Shown one piece after another: positions 1 through 8,745 of a stretch of 47,221 nucleotides of DNA. Under the pieces are notes generated by a model that saw only the letters and a list, made by a program, of their open reading frames with translations, was not told the DNA's origin and ran no database searches. Position 1 is the stretch's first letter, and the number at the start of each line of letters is the position of its first letter. The position numbers and the translations under genes were made by a program. This DNA comes from Phycisphaerales bacterium (lineage in GTDB: Bacteria > Planctomycetota > Phycisphaerae > Sedimentisphaerales > Anaerobacaceae): the NCBI GenBank assembly GCA_003141275.1, contig PLLM01000008.1, positions 1-47,221 on the forward strand. The letters are read 5' to 3'.

Positions 1-627
1 ACAATTGCCTGACCACCTTCGTTGACATTAACGTTCTCAACAATCGTCTTTTGCGGGCCGCTTGTTCGATACTTCTTCAATGCTTCCATTTGCACCGCGA
101 AAGTCCTCAACATCTTAGTTGCCCGGTCTGCATTTGCTTGTATTCCTACAAAGGTCTGGTCTTTAAGCATTCCTCGCCTTATGGCTGCCATCGCTACGTT
201 GTGTACGCCTATCATTTGGATGGCCAGCATACCTTCAAACTCATCTTGTGGCTGTATCCCGTTTAATATAGCCATAACCATATTGGTTGCAGCTACAACT
301 GCTTTGGTATCATGACTATCGCTCGATACAGTTCCCTCAAACGTCCCAGCCACTTGTGCAAGCAAATAGTTGCTAAGGTCATGGTCTGCCGTTCCAAGTT
401 CCAAATGCCTCAGACATTTTAGCTTCGCGTAACTGGCCTTCAGGGTATTCAAGGGCTATACTCACTTTTCCTGACTCACCCTTAACCTCTTTGAATTTTA
501 CGGGTTTGTTTTTGGCCAAATCTTGATACCTGGCAATACTTGCTTTCTCATCCTCGGTGTATTCTCTTTTTGCTAAGCTCTCTGTCTTAGGCGAGGTCTC
601 TTTCTTTTTGGTCGTTTCTTTTGCCAT
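1..627 (-). pseudogene. Conserved hypothetical protein, frameshifted, cut by window edge
   Basis: I recognise no function. The gene starts at ATG 627 with a Lys/Glu-rich N-terminus (MAKETTKKK) and runs off the left edge. The first frame stops after 82 codons at 379-381. The frame shifted by one stays open from about 401 to position 1 and encodes a sensible continuation: GTADHDLSNYLLAQ, then a Met/Ala-rich stretch, then RTFAVQMEALKKYR, ending at the edge in VNVNEGGQAIV. From memory, this order (lysine-rich start, EAFGT-DHD turn, C-terminal GGQAIV) occurs in small hypothetical proteins of Proteobacteria and Planctomycetes. The break falls on a 7-bp tandem duplication at 391-402, and removing one copy restores EAFGTADHD. 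The start abuts the ORF at 628-1005, so the two were probably co-transcribed. An assembly error is possible but does not explain the exact duplication as simply. Confidence 0.6.
391..402. repeat. 7-bp tandem duplication causing a frameshift
   Basis: The plus strand reads GTTCCAAGTTCC, which is GTTCCAA followed by the first five bases of a second copy. On the coding (minus) strand this is GGAACTTGGAAC. Deleting seven bases joins EAFG to TADHD in one frame. It therefore looks like slippage or a small tandem duplication that inactivated the gene. Confidence 0.6.
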
Positions 628-1005
628 TTACTTTTTCTCCGTGTTATTAGTTTGGATTAACGCTTTGATTGCTGCTTTGATATGCTCCGGCAGGTCTGGC
701 CAGCGTTCGACGACCAACGCCAAATCAGGGTCTTTGGAATTAGGTGTGCCGGATTCTGTGCCGCCACTTGCTGAAATCGTGGTTTTTGATAGCACCAGTG
801 GGGTAGGTTCAAATCCTGCCCGGCCCACTTCCCTCTCGCATTGCGCCGCAGGGCCTTGTTCTGCGTCGAACTTCGCGTAGCAAAACCAGTCGGGTGCTGG
901 GTTGCGCTTTTTCAGGGATTCCCAATCAGCGGTAAATGTCTGTTTGGGTTTGGCCAATTTTGTAACATCGGGCATTTCAAACATTAGAGACGGATTTGGC
1001 CACAA
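628..1005 (-). pseudogene. Chimeric ORF: GH29 fucosidase-like N-terminus fused to integrase-tail/tRNA-scar sequence
   Basis: This 125-codon ORF looks like a recombination scar, not a working gene. Residues 1-47 (including TADWESLKKRNPAPDWF and AKF) resemble the start of GH29 alpha-L-fucosidases, where a WESLKK..P.WF.DAKFG motif precedes the first catalytic strands. Nothing of the fucosidase follows. From residue 48 the ORF reads DAEQGPAAQCEREVGRAGFEP. GRAGFEP is what results from translating the complement of a tRNA 3' end (803-827). The C-terminus (DPDLALVVERWPDLPEHIKAA) resembles tails I associate with site-specific recombinases that end in tRNA attachment sites. No recombinase catalytic domain is present. 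The fucosidase match rests on about 30 residues and is tentative. Confidence 0.45.
803..827 (+). other. tRNA 3'-end-like sequence, possible att site remnant
   Basis: The plus strand has a T-arm (stem GTAGG 803-807, loop TTCAAAT 808-814, stem CCTGC 815-819), then CCGGCCC (820-826) as the 3' acceptor strand and an A at 827. No D-arm or anticodon arm with normal geometry lies upstream. A 3' fragment alone is the usual mark left when an element integrates into a tRNA gene. The identity of the tRNA cannot be read. Confidence 0.45.
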
Positions 1006-1022
1006 GAAGATTAAAAGGGATG

Positions 1023-1050
1023 TTGATGAAGGCAGGCAAATACATATAAT
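1023..1050 (+). promoter_or_regulatory. Candidate sigma-70 promoter for the arabinose operon
   Basis: A -35 like TTGATG (1023-1028) and a consensus TATAAT (1045-1050) are separated by 16 bp. Transcription would start near 1057, leaving a leader of about 50 nt before the first gene of the sugar operon. An AAGGA ribosome site lies 7 nt before the ATG at 1106. Confidence 0.5.
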
Positions 1051-1105
1051 AGCCCTTCATCGCGCATTATTACTTATGAAAAAGCTTATATGAAAGGATT
1101 CAAAA

Positions 1106-2077
1106 ATGAAGAAAATCGTTTTCATCAGTTTAATGGCATGTGCGCTTGTATTAAGCATAGTTACAGCAGGATGCTCCAAAAAGGAAGGCGGCAAACCGGG
1201 GAAAACCAAATTAGCTTTCATAACCAATAACACGGCAAATTTCTGGGTTTTCGCGAGAAGAGGATGCGAGAAGGCAGCGAGCGAGTCGCCGGATATGGAT
1301 GTTGATTTCAGAATTACATCGGACGCAACGTCGGCAGAACAGCGAAGGATTATCGATGATTTGTTAGCGAGAGGCGTGAAAGGAATCGCGATATCGCCTA
1401 TTGACCCGTTAAACCAGAAGCCGTTCATTGATGAGCTTGCGGGAAAGATAACGGTTATCACCTGCGACAGTGACATACCGGGGAGCAAGCGGAAATGCTA
1501 TATCGGGACGGACAACGTGGCGGCGGGCAGGCAGGCAGGCGAGATGATTAAAGAGGTCCTGCCTGACGGCGGGAAGATAATGCTGTTTGTGGGCAAACAG
1601 GATACACAGAACGCAAAGGAAAGAATACAGGGCATCAAAGAGGCAATCGCGGGGACGAAAATCGAAATCATCGACGTAAGGACGGACAACGGTGACCCGG
1701 TGAGGGCAAAATCGAACGTGGCGGACACATTGGTGAAATATCCTGATTTGGCCTGCTGCGTAGGGCTCTGGAATTACAACGGGCCCGCTATCCTCAACGC
1801 CATCAAGGATGCAGGTAAGTTAGAGAAGGTGAAAATCGTATGCTTCGATGAGAATGAGGAAACGCTGACGGGCGTGCGGGACGGGCACATATACGGGACG
1901 GTCGTGCAGCAGCCATACGAGTTCGGATACCGCTCGATGAAGGTGCTGGCTGACTTAGTAAAAGGCAATGACCCCAAGATACCGGCGGACGGGATGCTGA
2001 TTGTGCCGACGGTCATCATTAAAAAGGACAACGTTGTGCCGTTTATGGACAAGGTTCACGAAATCCTGAAAAAGTAA
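1106..2077 (+). CDS. Sugar ABC transporter substrate-binding lipoprotein (ribose/arabinose type)
   Basis: This is the extracytoplasmic sugar-binding subunit of an ABC importer (periplasmic binding protein type I, RbsB-like), 323 aa. The N-terminus is a lipoprotein signal: two lysines, a hydrophobic stretch and a lipobox ending in Cys23 (VTAGC), followed by KKEGG. The mature part opens with KLAFITNNTANFWVFARRG, the first beta strand and ligand-contacting loop of this fold. It also has AISPIDPLNQ and GTDNVAAGRQAGEMI, typical of the inter-lobe hinge and second lobe. ATPase and permease genes follow directly, then araB and araD, so L-arabinose is the likely substrate. A related pentose is possible. 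The start is supported by AAGGA 7 nt upstream. Confidence 0.88.
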   Translation: MKKIVFISLMACALVLSIVTAGCSKKEGGKPGKTKLAFITNNTANFWVFARRGCEKAASESPDMDVDFRITSDATSAEQRRIIDDLLARGVKGIAISPIDPLNQKPFIDELAGKITVITCDSDIPGSKRKCYIGTDNVAAGRQAGEMIKEVLPDGGKIMLFVGKQDTQNAKERIQGIKEAIAGTKIEIIDVRTDNGDPVRAKSNVADTLVKYPDLACCVGLWNYNGPAILNAIKDAGKLEKVKIVCFDENEETLTGVRDGHIYGTVVQQPYEFGYRSMKVLADLVKGNDPKIPADGMLIVPTVIIKKDNVVPFMDKVHEILKK

Positions 2078-2104
2078 ATTCGCGGAGTCATTGCTGACTG
2101 ACTT

Positions 2105-3634
2105 ATGACCGCTGACAGACAATTGCTGGAGATGCAGGGAATCGACAAGAGCTTTCCGGGCGTGAAGGCACTCGATAAGGTTGACCTGACGGTATATGCT
2201 GGCGAGGTAGTCGCCCTGATTGGCGAGAACGGGGCGGGCAAGTCAACGCTGATGAATATACTCGGCGGGGTTCTGCAGCAGGACTCGGGGACAATCAAAA
2301 TTGAGGGTCAGCCCGTCGTTATTAAAAACGTGTCCGACGCAATCAAGCTGGGGATTGGCTTTATCCACCAGGAGCTGAATATCCTGGATAATCTCAGTAT
2401 CGCAGGGAACATATTTTTGGGCAGAGAGCCGACGCGGCTGGGGCCTTTGAGGATTATCAACCGGAAGCGGATGTGGGCGGAGACAGAGCCATACCTGAAG
2501 CAATTGGGACTCAATCTGCCCCCAAAAACTATCTTGAGCCAGATGTCCATCGCGCAACAGCAAATGGTGGAAGTCGCAAAAGCTCTTTCGCTGAACGCGC
2601 GGCTGTTGATTATGGATGAGCCGACGTCGAGTTTAACTCTGACGGAAACAAAAAAACTATTCGATGTAATAAGGCAGTTGCGTTCCAGCGGCGTAAGCAT
2701 CATTTACATATCGCACCGATTGTCGGAGGTTAAGGAATGTGCCGACCGCGTTGTGGGCTTGCGAGACGGGGCAAACGTCGGCTCGCTCGAACGAGACAAG
2801 ATAACTCACGACAATATGGTTCGGCTGATGATTGGCAGAAAACTCGAAGATTTCTTTGTCTCGCCGAAGGCGCAGGCCAAAGATGATTATTTTCGCGTCA
2901 GCGATTTGGCCACGCAGAGATACCCGCACCATAAAATCACGTTTGAGGCATCGCGCGGAGAGATACTCGGATTCGCGGGGCTTGTGGGCGCGGGCAGGAC
3001 TGAAATGGCCCACGCGATTTTCGGGGTTGATACGACTACGGGCGGCTCGGTAAGTATCGCCGGAGAAAAATTGAGGATACGATGCGCGGGCGACGCCATA
3101 GAAAACGGAATTTATCTTATACCGGAGGACCGCAGGAAATCGGGACTTATAACAGATATGACTTTTCGCGAGAACATTACGCTGCCTGATTTGAACAGCT
3201 ATACCATTTTGGGCCTTATACAGCGCAGCCGCGAAACAGGCGTCGCGGAGAAGCAATGCGAAAAGCTGAAAATGAAACTTACGTCAGTTGAGACATTAGT
3301 CAAAAATCTCAGCGGCGGAAATCAGCAAAAAGTGGTTTTGGCAAAATGGCTCGCTCTAAAGCCGAAGGTTGTCATCTTTGATGAGCCGACTCGCGGTATC
3401 GATGTCGGCTCCAAGGCAGAAATTTATCATCTTATGCGCAATCTCGCTGACAGCGGGGTTGTGATTGTAATGATAAGCTCGGATATGGAAGAGATTCTTG
3501 GCGTCAGCGACCGCATCGCAGTGATGCATGAAGGTCAAATCACGGGGATTCTTACGCGCGACAAGTTCGAGGAAGAGGCCGTAATACGATTGGCGGTCGG
3601 ACAGACGAACTGGGCAGGCAATAAGGATAACTAA
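2105..3634 (+). CDS. Sugar ABC transporter ATP-binding protein (RbsA/AraG/MglA family)
   Basis: This 509-aa cytoplasmic ATPase carries two nucleotide-binding domains in one chain, as usual for pentose importers (about 500 aa). Domain 1 has Walker A GENGAGKST (residues 40-48), a degenerate signature with IAQQQMVEVAKAL, and Walker B LLIMDEPTSSL. Domain 2 has a degenerate Walker A region (GLVGAGRTEM), a good signature LSGGNQQKVVLAKWL and Walker B VVIFDEPTRGIDVG. A degenerate second P-loop is normal in this family. It energises uptake with the permease that starts 9 bp downstream. The 27-bp gap after the binding protein and this tight spacing indicate one operon. Sugar specificity cannot be read from the ATPase. 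The arabinose assignment comes from araB and araD in the same operon. Confidence 0.92.
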   Translation: MTADRQLLEMQGIDKSFPGVKALDKVDLTVYAGEVVALIGENGAGKSTLMNILGGVLQQDSGTIKIEGQPVVIKNVSDAIKLGIGFIHQELNILDNLSIAGNIFLGREPTRLGPLRIINRKRMWAETEPYLKQLGLNLPPKTILSQMSIAQQQMVEVAKALSLNARLLIMDEPTSSLTLTETKKLFDVIRQLRSSGVSIIYISHRLSEVKECADRVVGLRDGANVGSLERDKITHDNMVRLMIGRKLEDFFVSPKAQAKDDYFRVSDLATQRYPHHKITFEASRGEILGFAGLVGAGRTEMAHAIFGVDTTTGGSVSIAGEKLRIRCAGDAIENGIYLIPEDRRKSGLITDMTFRENITLPDLNSYTILGLIQRSRETGVAEKQCEKLKMKLTSVETLVKNLSGGNQQKVVLAKWLALKPKVVIFDEPTRGIDVGSKAEIYHLMRNLADSGVVIVMISSDMEEILGVSDRIAVMHEGQITGILTRDKFEEEAVIRLAVGQTNWAGNKDN

Positions 3635-3642
3635 GGAGCAGA

Positions 3643-4587
3643 ATGAAAAAGGAACTCGGCATATTCGCGATGCTGGTTGTTTTATGCATTGTGGTGACAA
3701 TTCTCAATCCGCTGTTTCTGAGCGGTATGAATTTGCAGAATACCGCGCGATTAGTCGGGATGTTCGGCATATTCAGTATTGGCGTGGGTATAGTAATTAT
3801 CACGGGCGGCATTGACCTTTCGGTGGGTTCGCTTTTCGCTTTGTTCGGGGTTTTGCTTTCGTTTATGCTGATGCGGTGGGGCTGGCCGTGGCCATTGGCT
3901 ATCGCAGCGATTTTGCTGATTGCCATCGCGGTGGGAGTTTTTCACGGTTTCTTAGTCACGAAAATTCATTTGCAATCTTTTATTGTCACTCTGTGCGGGC
4001 TTTTATTTTATCGGGGGCTGGCGCGGTATATCGCGGAAGACCAGACGCTGGGCTTTGGTTACTGCACGGGTTTCGAGACATTGCAGAAATTAACTACAGG
4101 CCAGGTACTGGGCGTGCCAATGCCATTTGTTCTTTTGATTATCATCAGCTTTATTATGTGGGTCGTTCTGCATCGCTCGGTTTATGGGCGATACCTTTTC
4201 GCGGTGGGCAGAAACGAGGAGGCGGCGAGATTCTCCGGCATCAATACATCTTTGGTCATAGCAAGCTCTTATGTTGTTTCAGCATTAATGGCGGGTTTTG
4301 GCGCAATACTGCTGGCGTTTTATACCAATTCGATTTCGCCTTCATCACACGGCAGTTTTTACGAGCTTTACGCAATCGCCGCGGCGGTGCTGGGCGGGTG
4401 TTCGCTTCGCGGGGGCGAGGGGTCTATTATCGGCATCGTTATAGGCGCGGCATTGTTGCAGGTTTTGCAGAATCTTGTCAATTTACTTGGTATTCCGAGC
4501 TCGCTGAATTTCGCGGTGATGGGGACAGTAATTCTTATCGGCGTCATAACCGACCAGATTCTTGGCAGACGAAAAGCGAAAAGCTAA
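3643..4587 (+). CDS. Sugar ABC transporter permease (RbsC/AraH family)
   Basis: This inner-membrane permease of 314 aa is close to the usual 310-340 aa. It is almost wholly hydrophobic, with eight to ten predicted membrane segments. It carries the family's conserved motif GIDLSVGS near residue 60, which lies in the loop that couples to the ATPase. The later GRNEEAARFSGI and the C-terminal AAAVLGGCSLRGGEGS are also standard for this family. Only 9 bp separate it from the ATPase gene and 15 bp from the ribulokinase gene, so all are very likely one transcript. AGGAG lies about 5 nt before the ATG. It should carry the sugar delivered by the upstream lipoprotein. Confidence 0.92.
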   Translation: MKKELGIFAMLVVLCIVVTILNPLFLSGMNLQNTARLVGMFGIFSIGVGIVIITGGIDLSVGSLFALFGVLLSFMLMRWGWPWPLAIAAILLIAIAVGVFHGFLVTKIHLQSFIVTLCGLLFYRGLARYIAEDQTLGFGYCTGFETLQKLTTGQVLGVPMPFVLLIIISFIMWVVLHRSVYGRYLFAVGRNEEAARFSGINTSLVIASSYVVSALMAGFGAILLAFYTNSISPSSHGSFYELYAIAAAVLGGCSLRGGEGSIIGIVIGAALLQVLQNLVNLLGIPSSLNFAVMGTVILIGVITDQILGRRKAKS

Positions 4588-4602
4588 TTACAGGATTATA
4601 AA

Positions 4603-6291
4603 ATGGCGTATACAATAGGATTGGATTACGGGACAAATTCGGTTCGGTGCGTGATAGTTGATATCACGGACGGAAAAGAAATCGGAACGGCGGTTTATAA
4701 CTACCCGACAGGACAAGCCGGGATTATCTTAGACAAGAACGACCATAACCTCGCAAGACAAAATCCGGCGGATTACATCAAAGGCATCGACGCAACAATC
4801 AAAAAGGCGATTAGACAGGCCCTTCGACTTGGCTCAGGGCAGGCAAAGAAAGCTGTTAAGAAATTCGACGCAAGCCAAGTTATAGGTATCGGCGTCGATA
4901 CGACCGGCTCAACCCCCCTGCCTGTGGATAAGAACGGGACGCCATTAGGAATGCTGCCTGAGTTTAAGAAAAATAAAAACTCGCAGGCGTGGCTGTGGAA
5001 GGACCACACGGGTTTCGCTGAAGCGGCCCAAATAACAGAACTTGCTAAAAAAGAGCATCCGGAATATTTAGCCAAATGCGGACAGGTGTATTCCTCGGAG
5101 TGGTTTTTCAGCAAGATACTGCACTGCCTGCGGACTGACCCGAAGGTTTTTGACGCGGCGTACAGCTGGGTCGAGTGCTGCGATTATATACCCGCCGTGC
5201 TTACAGGCACTGAAAAGCCCGAAATTATGAGACGAAGCAGGTGCGCAGCGGGACATAAGGCAATGTTCAACGCGAACTGGGGCGGACTACCTGCGAAGGA
5301 TTTCCTGGCGAAATTGGACCCCAAACTGGGCGAGCTTCGCGGCCGGCTGTATGACAAGACATATACCGTCGAAACCGAGGCAGGGAAACTCACGCAGCAA
5401 TGGGCAAAGAAGTTAGGACTAAATGCGGGAATATCGGTTGCGGTGGGCGCGTTTGATGCGCATCTGGGAGCGGTTGGCTCAGGTATCGGGACGGGAAAAT
5501 TGGTCAAGATAATCGGGACAAGCACCTGCGATACTTTAGTGGCCGAATCGGGGAAGCAATTGGCGGATGTGCCGGGGATATGCGGAATAGTTGACGGGTC
5601 GATACTGCCGGGGTATATCGGGCTGGAGGCGGGACAGTCGGCGGTTGGGGACATATTCAACTGGTTTGTGAATTATATTCAGCCGGGAGGTAAGATAGCG
5701 GGTTCGCACGACGCGCTGAGCAAAAAGGCCGCAAAACTAAAGCCCGGACAATCCGGATTGCTGGCACTGGACTGGAATAACGGTAATCGCACCATCTTAG
5801 TTGACCAGCGGCTGACAGGTTTACTTCTTGGCCAGACGCTGCATACCAGGCCTGAAGAGATATACCGCGCGCTGATTGAAGCAACAGCGTTCGGGGCATT
5901 GACAATCATAAACAGGTTCGAGGAATATGGCGTTAAGGTATCGGAGATAATAAACTGTGGCGGCATCGCGGAAAAAAGCCCGCTGGTTATGCAGATTTAC
6001 GCAGATGTTACGGGAAGAGAAATGAAGGTGTCACGCTCGGCACAAAGCTGCGCTCTCGGCGCGGCGATTGCGGCGGCGGTTACGGCGGGCGGTTATAAGA
6101 ATTTTGCCGAGGCGCAGGGGGCAATGTGCGGGATAAAAAAGGTTACTTACAAACCAATTGCGGAAAACCACGCCATTTACAAAAGGGTTTACGCCCTTTA
6201 TAAACAGATACACGACGCTTTTGGTTCGGGAACGCTTGTTAACGTTATGAAGGAACTTTTGAATATTAAGGACCTATGCACGAAGAACTGA
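4603..6291 (+). CDS. araB: L-ribulokinase
   Basis: FGGY-family kinase that phosphorylates L-ribulose to L-ribulose-5-phosphate, the second step of the classical bacterial arabinose pathway. It is 562 aa, the usual AraB length. The N-terminal phosphate-binding motif LDYGTNSVRCVIVD, the ribulokinase hallmark GVDTTGSTPLPVD (near residue 100), GAFDAHLGAVGSG and the C-terminal NCGGIAEKSPLVMQIYADV are all present. Around residues 73-81 a dispersed repeat (4820-4844) has entered in frame and encodes LRLGSGQA, just before the VIGIGVDTTGST strand. This is probably a tolerated loop insertion. The end overlaps araD by 16 bp, suggesting translational coupling. It is unlikely to be a xylulokinase because of the GSTPLPVD motif and the araD neighbour. 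Confidence 0.93.
   Translation: MAYTIGLDYGTNSVRCVIVDITDGKEIGTAVYNYPTGQAGIILDKNDHNLARQNPADYIKGIDATIKKAIRQALRLGSGQAKKAVKKFDASQVIGIGVDTTGSTPLPVDKNGTPLGMLPEFKKNKNSQAWLWKDHTGFAEAAQITELAKKEHPEYLAKCGQVYSSEWFFSKILHCLRTDPKVFDAAYSWVECCDYIPAVLTGTEKPEIMRRSRCAAGHKAMFNANWGGLPAKDFLAKLDPKLGELRGRLYDKTYTVETEAGKLTQQWAKKLGLNAGISVAVGAFDAHLGAVGSGIGTGKLVKIIGTSTCDTLVAESGKQLADVPGICGIVDGSILPGYIGLEAGQSAVGDIFNWFVNYIQPGGKIAGSHDALSKKAAKLKPGQSGLLALDWNNGNRTILVDQRLTGLLLGQTLHTRPEEIYRALIEATAFGALTIINRFEEYGVKVSEIINCGGIAEKSPLVMQIYADVTGREMKVSRSAQSCALGAAIAAAVTAGGYKNFAEAQGAMCGIKKVTYKPIAENHAIYKRVYALYKQIHDAFGSGTLVNVMKELLNIKDLCTKN
4820..4844 (+). repeat. Dispersed 25-bp repeat, copy 1, inside araB
   Basis: The sequence CCCTTCGAC..GGCTCAGGGCAGGC belongs to a short repeat also found at 26105-26127, 29433-29457 and 41612-41635. 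In araB it is in frame and adds about eight residues (LRLGSGQA). It differs from the argS copy mainly in the three bases between the two conserved halves. Confidence 0.7.
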
Positions 6292-6971
6292 AAAAATTTG
6301 TTTGTGAAGCGAATATCGAGCTGCAAAAACGAAACCTCATTATATATAGCTGGGGCAATGTAAGCGGAATCGACCGTGCGGCGGGGATAATCGCTATAAA
6401 GCCCAGCGGCGTATCCTACGAGGAACTGACAGCGGACAAGATAGTGCTGGTGGATTTGGCGGGCAAGATTGTCGAAGGGAACCTCAAGCCATCCTCCGAT
6501 ACGCCGACGCATCTTGAGCTTTATCGAAACTTCAAATCGATAGGCGGAATATGCCACACGCACTCGATGAGCGCGACGGCCTGGGCGCAGGCATGCAGGG
6601 AAATACCGTGCTTAGGGACAACTCACGCGGATTATTTTTATGGCGCGGTGCCCGTCACTAGGCCACTGACAAAAAAAGAAATACAAAACGACTATGAACT
6701 GAATACAGGCAAGGCAATCGTCAAGCGGTTTGCCAGGATTGACCCGATGCAAATGCAGGCGGCGCTTGTCGCCAACCATGGGCCGTTTACCTGGGGAAAA
6801 ACCGCGGGGCAGGCGGTCGAGGCAATGGTCGTTCTCGAAGAAATAGCGACAATGGCAATGAGAACGCTGGTTTTAAGCCCGAAACAGCGACAAATCAGCA
6901 AAGAACTCTTAGACAAGCACTACCTTCGCAAACACGGCGAAGGCGCATATTACGGCCAGAAAAGCAAATAA
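6276..6971 (+). CDS. araD: L-ribulose-5-phosphate 4-epimerase
   Basis: Class II aldolase-fold enzyme that epimerises L-ribulose-5-phosphate to D-xylulose-5-phosphate, feeding the pentose phosphate pathway. It is 231 aa, matching E. coli AraD. It has the family's SWGNVSGID near residue 25, KPSGVSYEEL near 47, SSDTPTHLELY near 75, the zinc-binding pair in CHTHS near 95, and the third zinc histidine region VANHGPFTWG near 168. The TTHADYFYG segment is typical of AraD as opposed to fuculose-1-phosphate aldolase. The start ATG at 6276 lies inside the last codons of araB, so the two are probably translationally coupled. A sugar-acid epimerase such as UlaF is the alternative, but the araB neighbour makes AraD much more likely. 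Confidence 0.93.
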   Translation: MHEELKKFVCEANIELQKRNLIIYSWGNVSGIDRAAGIIAIKPSGVSYEELTADKIVLVDLAGKIVEGNLKPSSDTPTHLELYRNFKSIGGICHTHSMSATAWAQACREIPCLGTTHADYFYGAVPVTRPLTKKEIQNDYELNTGKAIVKRFARIDPMQMQAALVANHGPFTWGKTAGQAVEAMVVLEEIATMAMRTLVLSPKQRQISKELLDKHYLRKHGEGAYYGQKSK

Positions 6972-6982
6972 GACCACAACGG

Positions 6983-8545
6983 CTACTGTGCCTCCAGTAC
7001 CACCACTGCTTTTGAAGGAATAGTAGCCAAAATTTTACTATCCTTTACTTCCATTCCTTTGAACTCGACAGGCCTGACAGCATCGGGCTTTTCAAAGGTA
7101 TTATGCGCATTCATCGCTTCTGCCGTAAGGATACGGCCTGTTACCTTTTTCGCCGCAAATCCTTCGAAGCCGCATTCAAGCTCGGCGGGCAATTCGGGAT
7201 TCAGATTGCAAATCGAGATGTGGATTTTGCCGGATTTATCTTTCGAGGCCGAAGCGGAAAGACCAGTGAGAGATTCCGAGCCGTTTTTGTAGGGATTAGA
7301 GTTAATATCGCAAGGCAGCAACTGTGCCCCCTGGTGAACCTTGAACATCTCGAACACATGATACGTCGGCGTGACCATCATTTTTTCGCCTTTGGTAAGG
7401 ACCATCGCCTGCAGAACGTTATTGATCTGGGCGATATTGGCCATCCTGACCCTGTCGCAATGCTGATTGAAGATATTCAGGAAGCAGCCGGCGACGATGG
7501 CGTCCCTGAGTGTATTTTGCTGATACAGGAACCCGGGGTTATCGCCTTTTTCCGCGTCCCACCACGTCCCCCATTCATCGACATAAAGCCCGATACGCCC
7601 CTGCTTATCATACTTGGCCATAACATCTGCGGCCTTTTTAAGTATCCCGTCAAGCTCCAGCGTATTCCTCAGCACATTGAACCAGCCGGTCTCATCGAAG
7701 TTCGTTGCGCTGCCCTTTTTATTCCAGTCACCTGACATTACGTAGTAGTGCATACTTATCGCGTCCATCTGCCCTGCCGCCTTGTTCAGGAGCACCTCAA
7801 GCCAGTGATAATCCGCGCCGCTTGGGCCGCATGCTATTTTTGTCACGTTGTTACCCGGATAATTTCTGACATACGTCGCATAACGCTTGAAAACATCGGC
7901 GTAATACTCGGGCGTCATATTCCCGCCGCAGCCCCAGTTTTCGTTGCCGACCGCGAAATACTTCACCTTCCACGGTTTTTCGCGACCGTTGGCACGGCGC
8001 AAATCGGCCATCTGACTTTTGCCGCCAAACGTCATATACTCGACCCAGTCCTGCATTTCTTCGGGTGTGCCTGAGCCGACGTTGCCGCTGATATACGCCT
8101 GGCAGCCGAGCATTTCGCACAAATCCATAAACTCATGCGTTCCGAAACGATTCGTCTCCGTAATCATTCCCCAGTGCGTATTGACCATCGAGGGCCTTTG
8201 CTCTACGGGGCCAACGCCGTCTTTCCAGTGATACTCATCCGCAAAGCAGCCGCCCGGCCAGCGTATTACAGGAACGTTAAGCTTTTTGAGGGCATCAACA
8301 ACATCGTTGCGAATTCCACGGGTATTAGGGATTGTCGAATTGGGGCCTACCCAGAACCCTTCATAAACGCATCTCCCAAGGTGCTCAGCAAAATGCCCGT
8401 AAATTTCGGGACTGATTGTTACCTTGTTAGCATCAGCGTGAATGACCAGTTTGTTGACGGTATTGACGTGGCCGGTCTTCAAGTTGGCGTTACAGCCGAC
8501 CAGAACAATTAAAAGAATTGTCGTAATAATTAAATCTCTCTTCAT
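6983..8545 (-). CDS. GH51 alpha-L-arabinofuranosidase, lipoprotein
   Basis: Glycoside hydrolase family 51 enzyme that releases terminal arabinofuranose from arabinan, arabinoxylan or their oligosaccharides. The fold is a catalytic barrel followed by a C-terminal beta domain. The general acid/base Glu is in AVGNENWG and the nucleophile Glu in [31 protein letters not shown] at the start of the mature part, written here in abbreviated sense, and [15 protein letters not shown] are also family hallmarks. I place the start at 8545, not 8605: the internal ATG begins a lipoprotein signal ([16 protein letters not shown]) and has AGGA/AGGTG upstream. The enzyme should be membrane-anchored outside the cytoplasm. 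It converges on araD with an 11-bp gap, so it is separately transcribed but plainly supplies the arabinose importer. Confidence 0.9.
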   Translation of the reverse strand: MKRDLIITTILLIVLVGCNANLKTGHVNTVNKLVIHADANKVTISPEIYGHFAEHLGRCVYEGFWVGPNSTIPNTRGIRNDVVDALKKLNVPVIRWPGGCFADEYHWKDGVGPVEQRPSMVNTHWGMITETNRFGTHEFMDLCEMLGCQAYISGNVGSGTPEEMQDWVEYMTFGGKSQMADLRRANGREKPWKVKYFAVGNENWGCGGNMTPEYYADVFKRYATYVRNYPGNNVTKIACGPSGADYHWLEVLLNKAAGQMDAISMHYYVMSGDWNKKGSATNFDETGWFNVLRNTLELDGILKKAADVMAKYDKQGRIGLYVDEWGTWWDAEKGDNPGFLYQQNTLRDAIVAGCFLNIFNQHCDRVRMANIAQINNVLQAMVLTKGEKMMVTPTYHVFEMFKVHQGAQLLPCDINSNPYKNGSESLTGLSASASKDKSGKIHISICNLNPELPAELECGFEGFAAKKVTGRILTAEAMNAHNTFEKPDAVRPVEFKGMEVKDSKILATIPSKAVVVLEAQ

Positions 8546-8700
8546 ATTTGCACCTGTCCTTCCTGTCCTCGACTCAAGCTCCTTGGAACCACAATCGGGG
8601 ATCAATAAGCTAACGAGGCAGTTTATTCTTTTTTGCCAGGTTTTTCAATACGAAGCAAAAATTGGTCGGGAATGTTGCTGTGGAATTCAGCGATTTGGTA

Positions 8701-8709
8701 TGCTATAAT
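8701..8709 (+). promoter_or_regulatory. Extended -10 promoter for the sugar isomerase gene
   Basis: TGCTATAAT is a consensus extended -10 element (TGnTATAAT). No good -35 stands at 17 bp, which extended -10 promoters tolerate. It lies 36 bp before the isomerase ATG, giving a short leader with GAAAGGG ahead of the start. Confidence 0.5.
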
Positions 8710-8745
8710 CGCGCTTTAAATTAATACAGCAAGAAAGGGTATAAA

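Noticed and set aside
803-827. A complete tRNA gene
   Set aside because: Only the T-arm and 3' acceptor strand fit. No D-arm or normal anticodon arm exists upstream, so it is a fragment.
7103-7735. Plus-strand ORF of 210 codons opposite the GH51 gene
   Set aside because: It is the antisense of a clear glycosidase and has no ribosome site or sensible composition.
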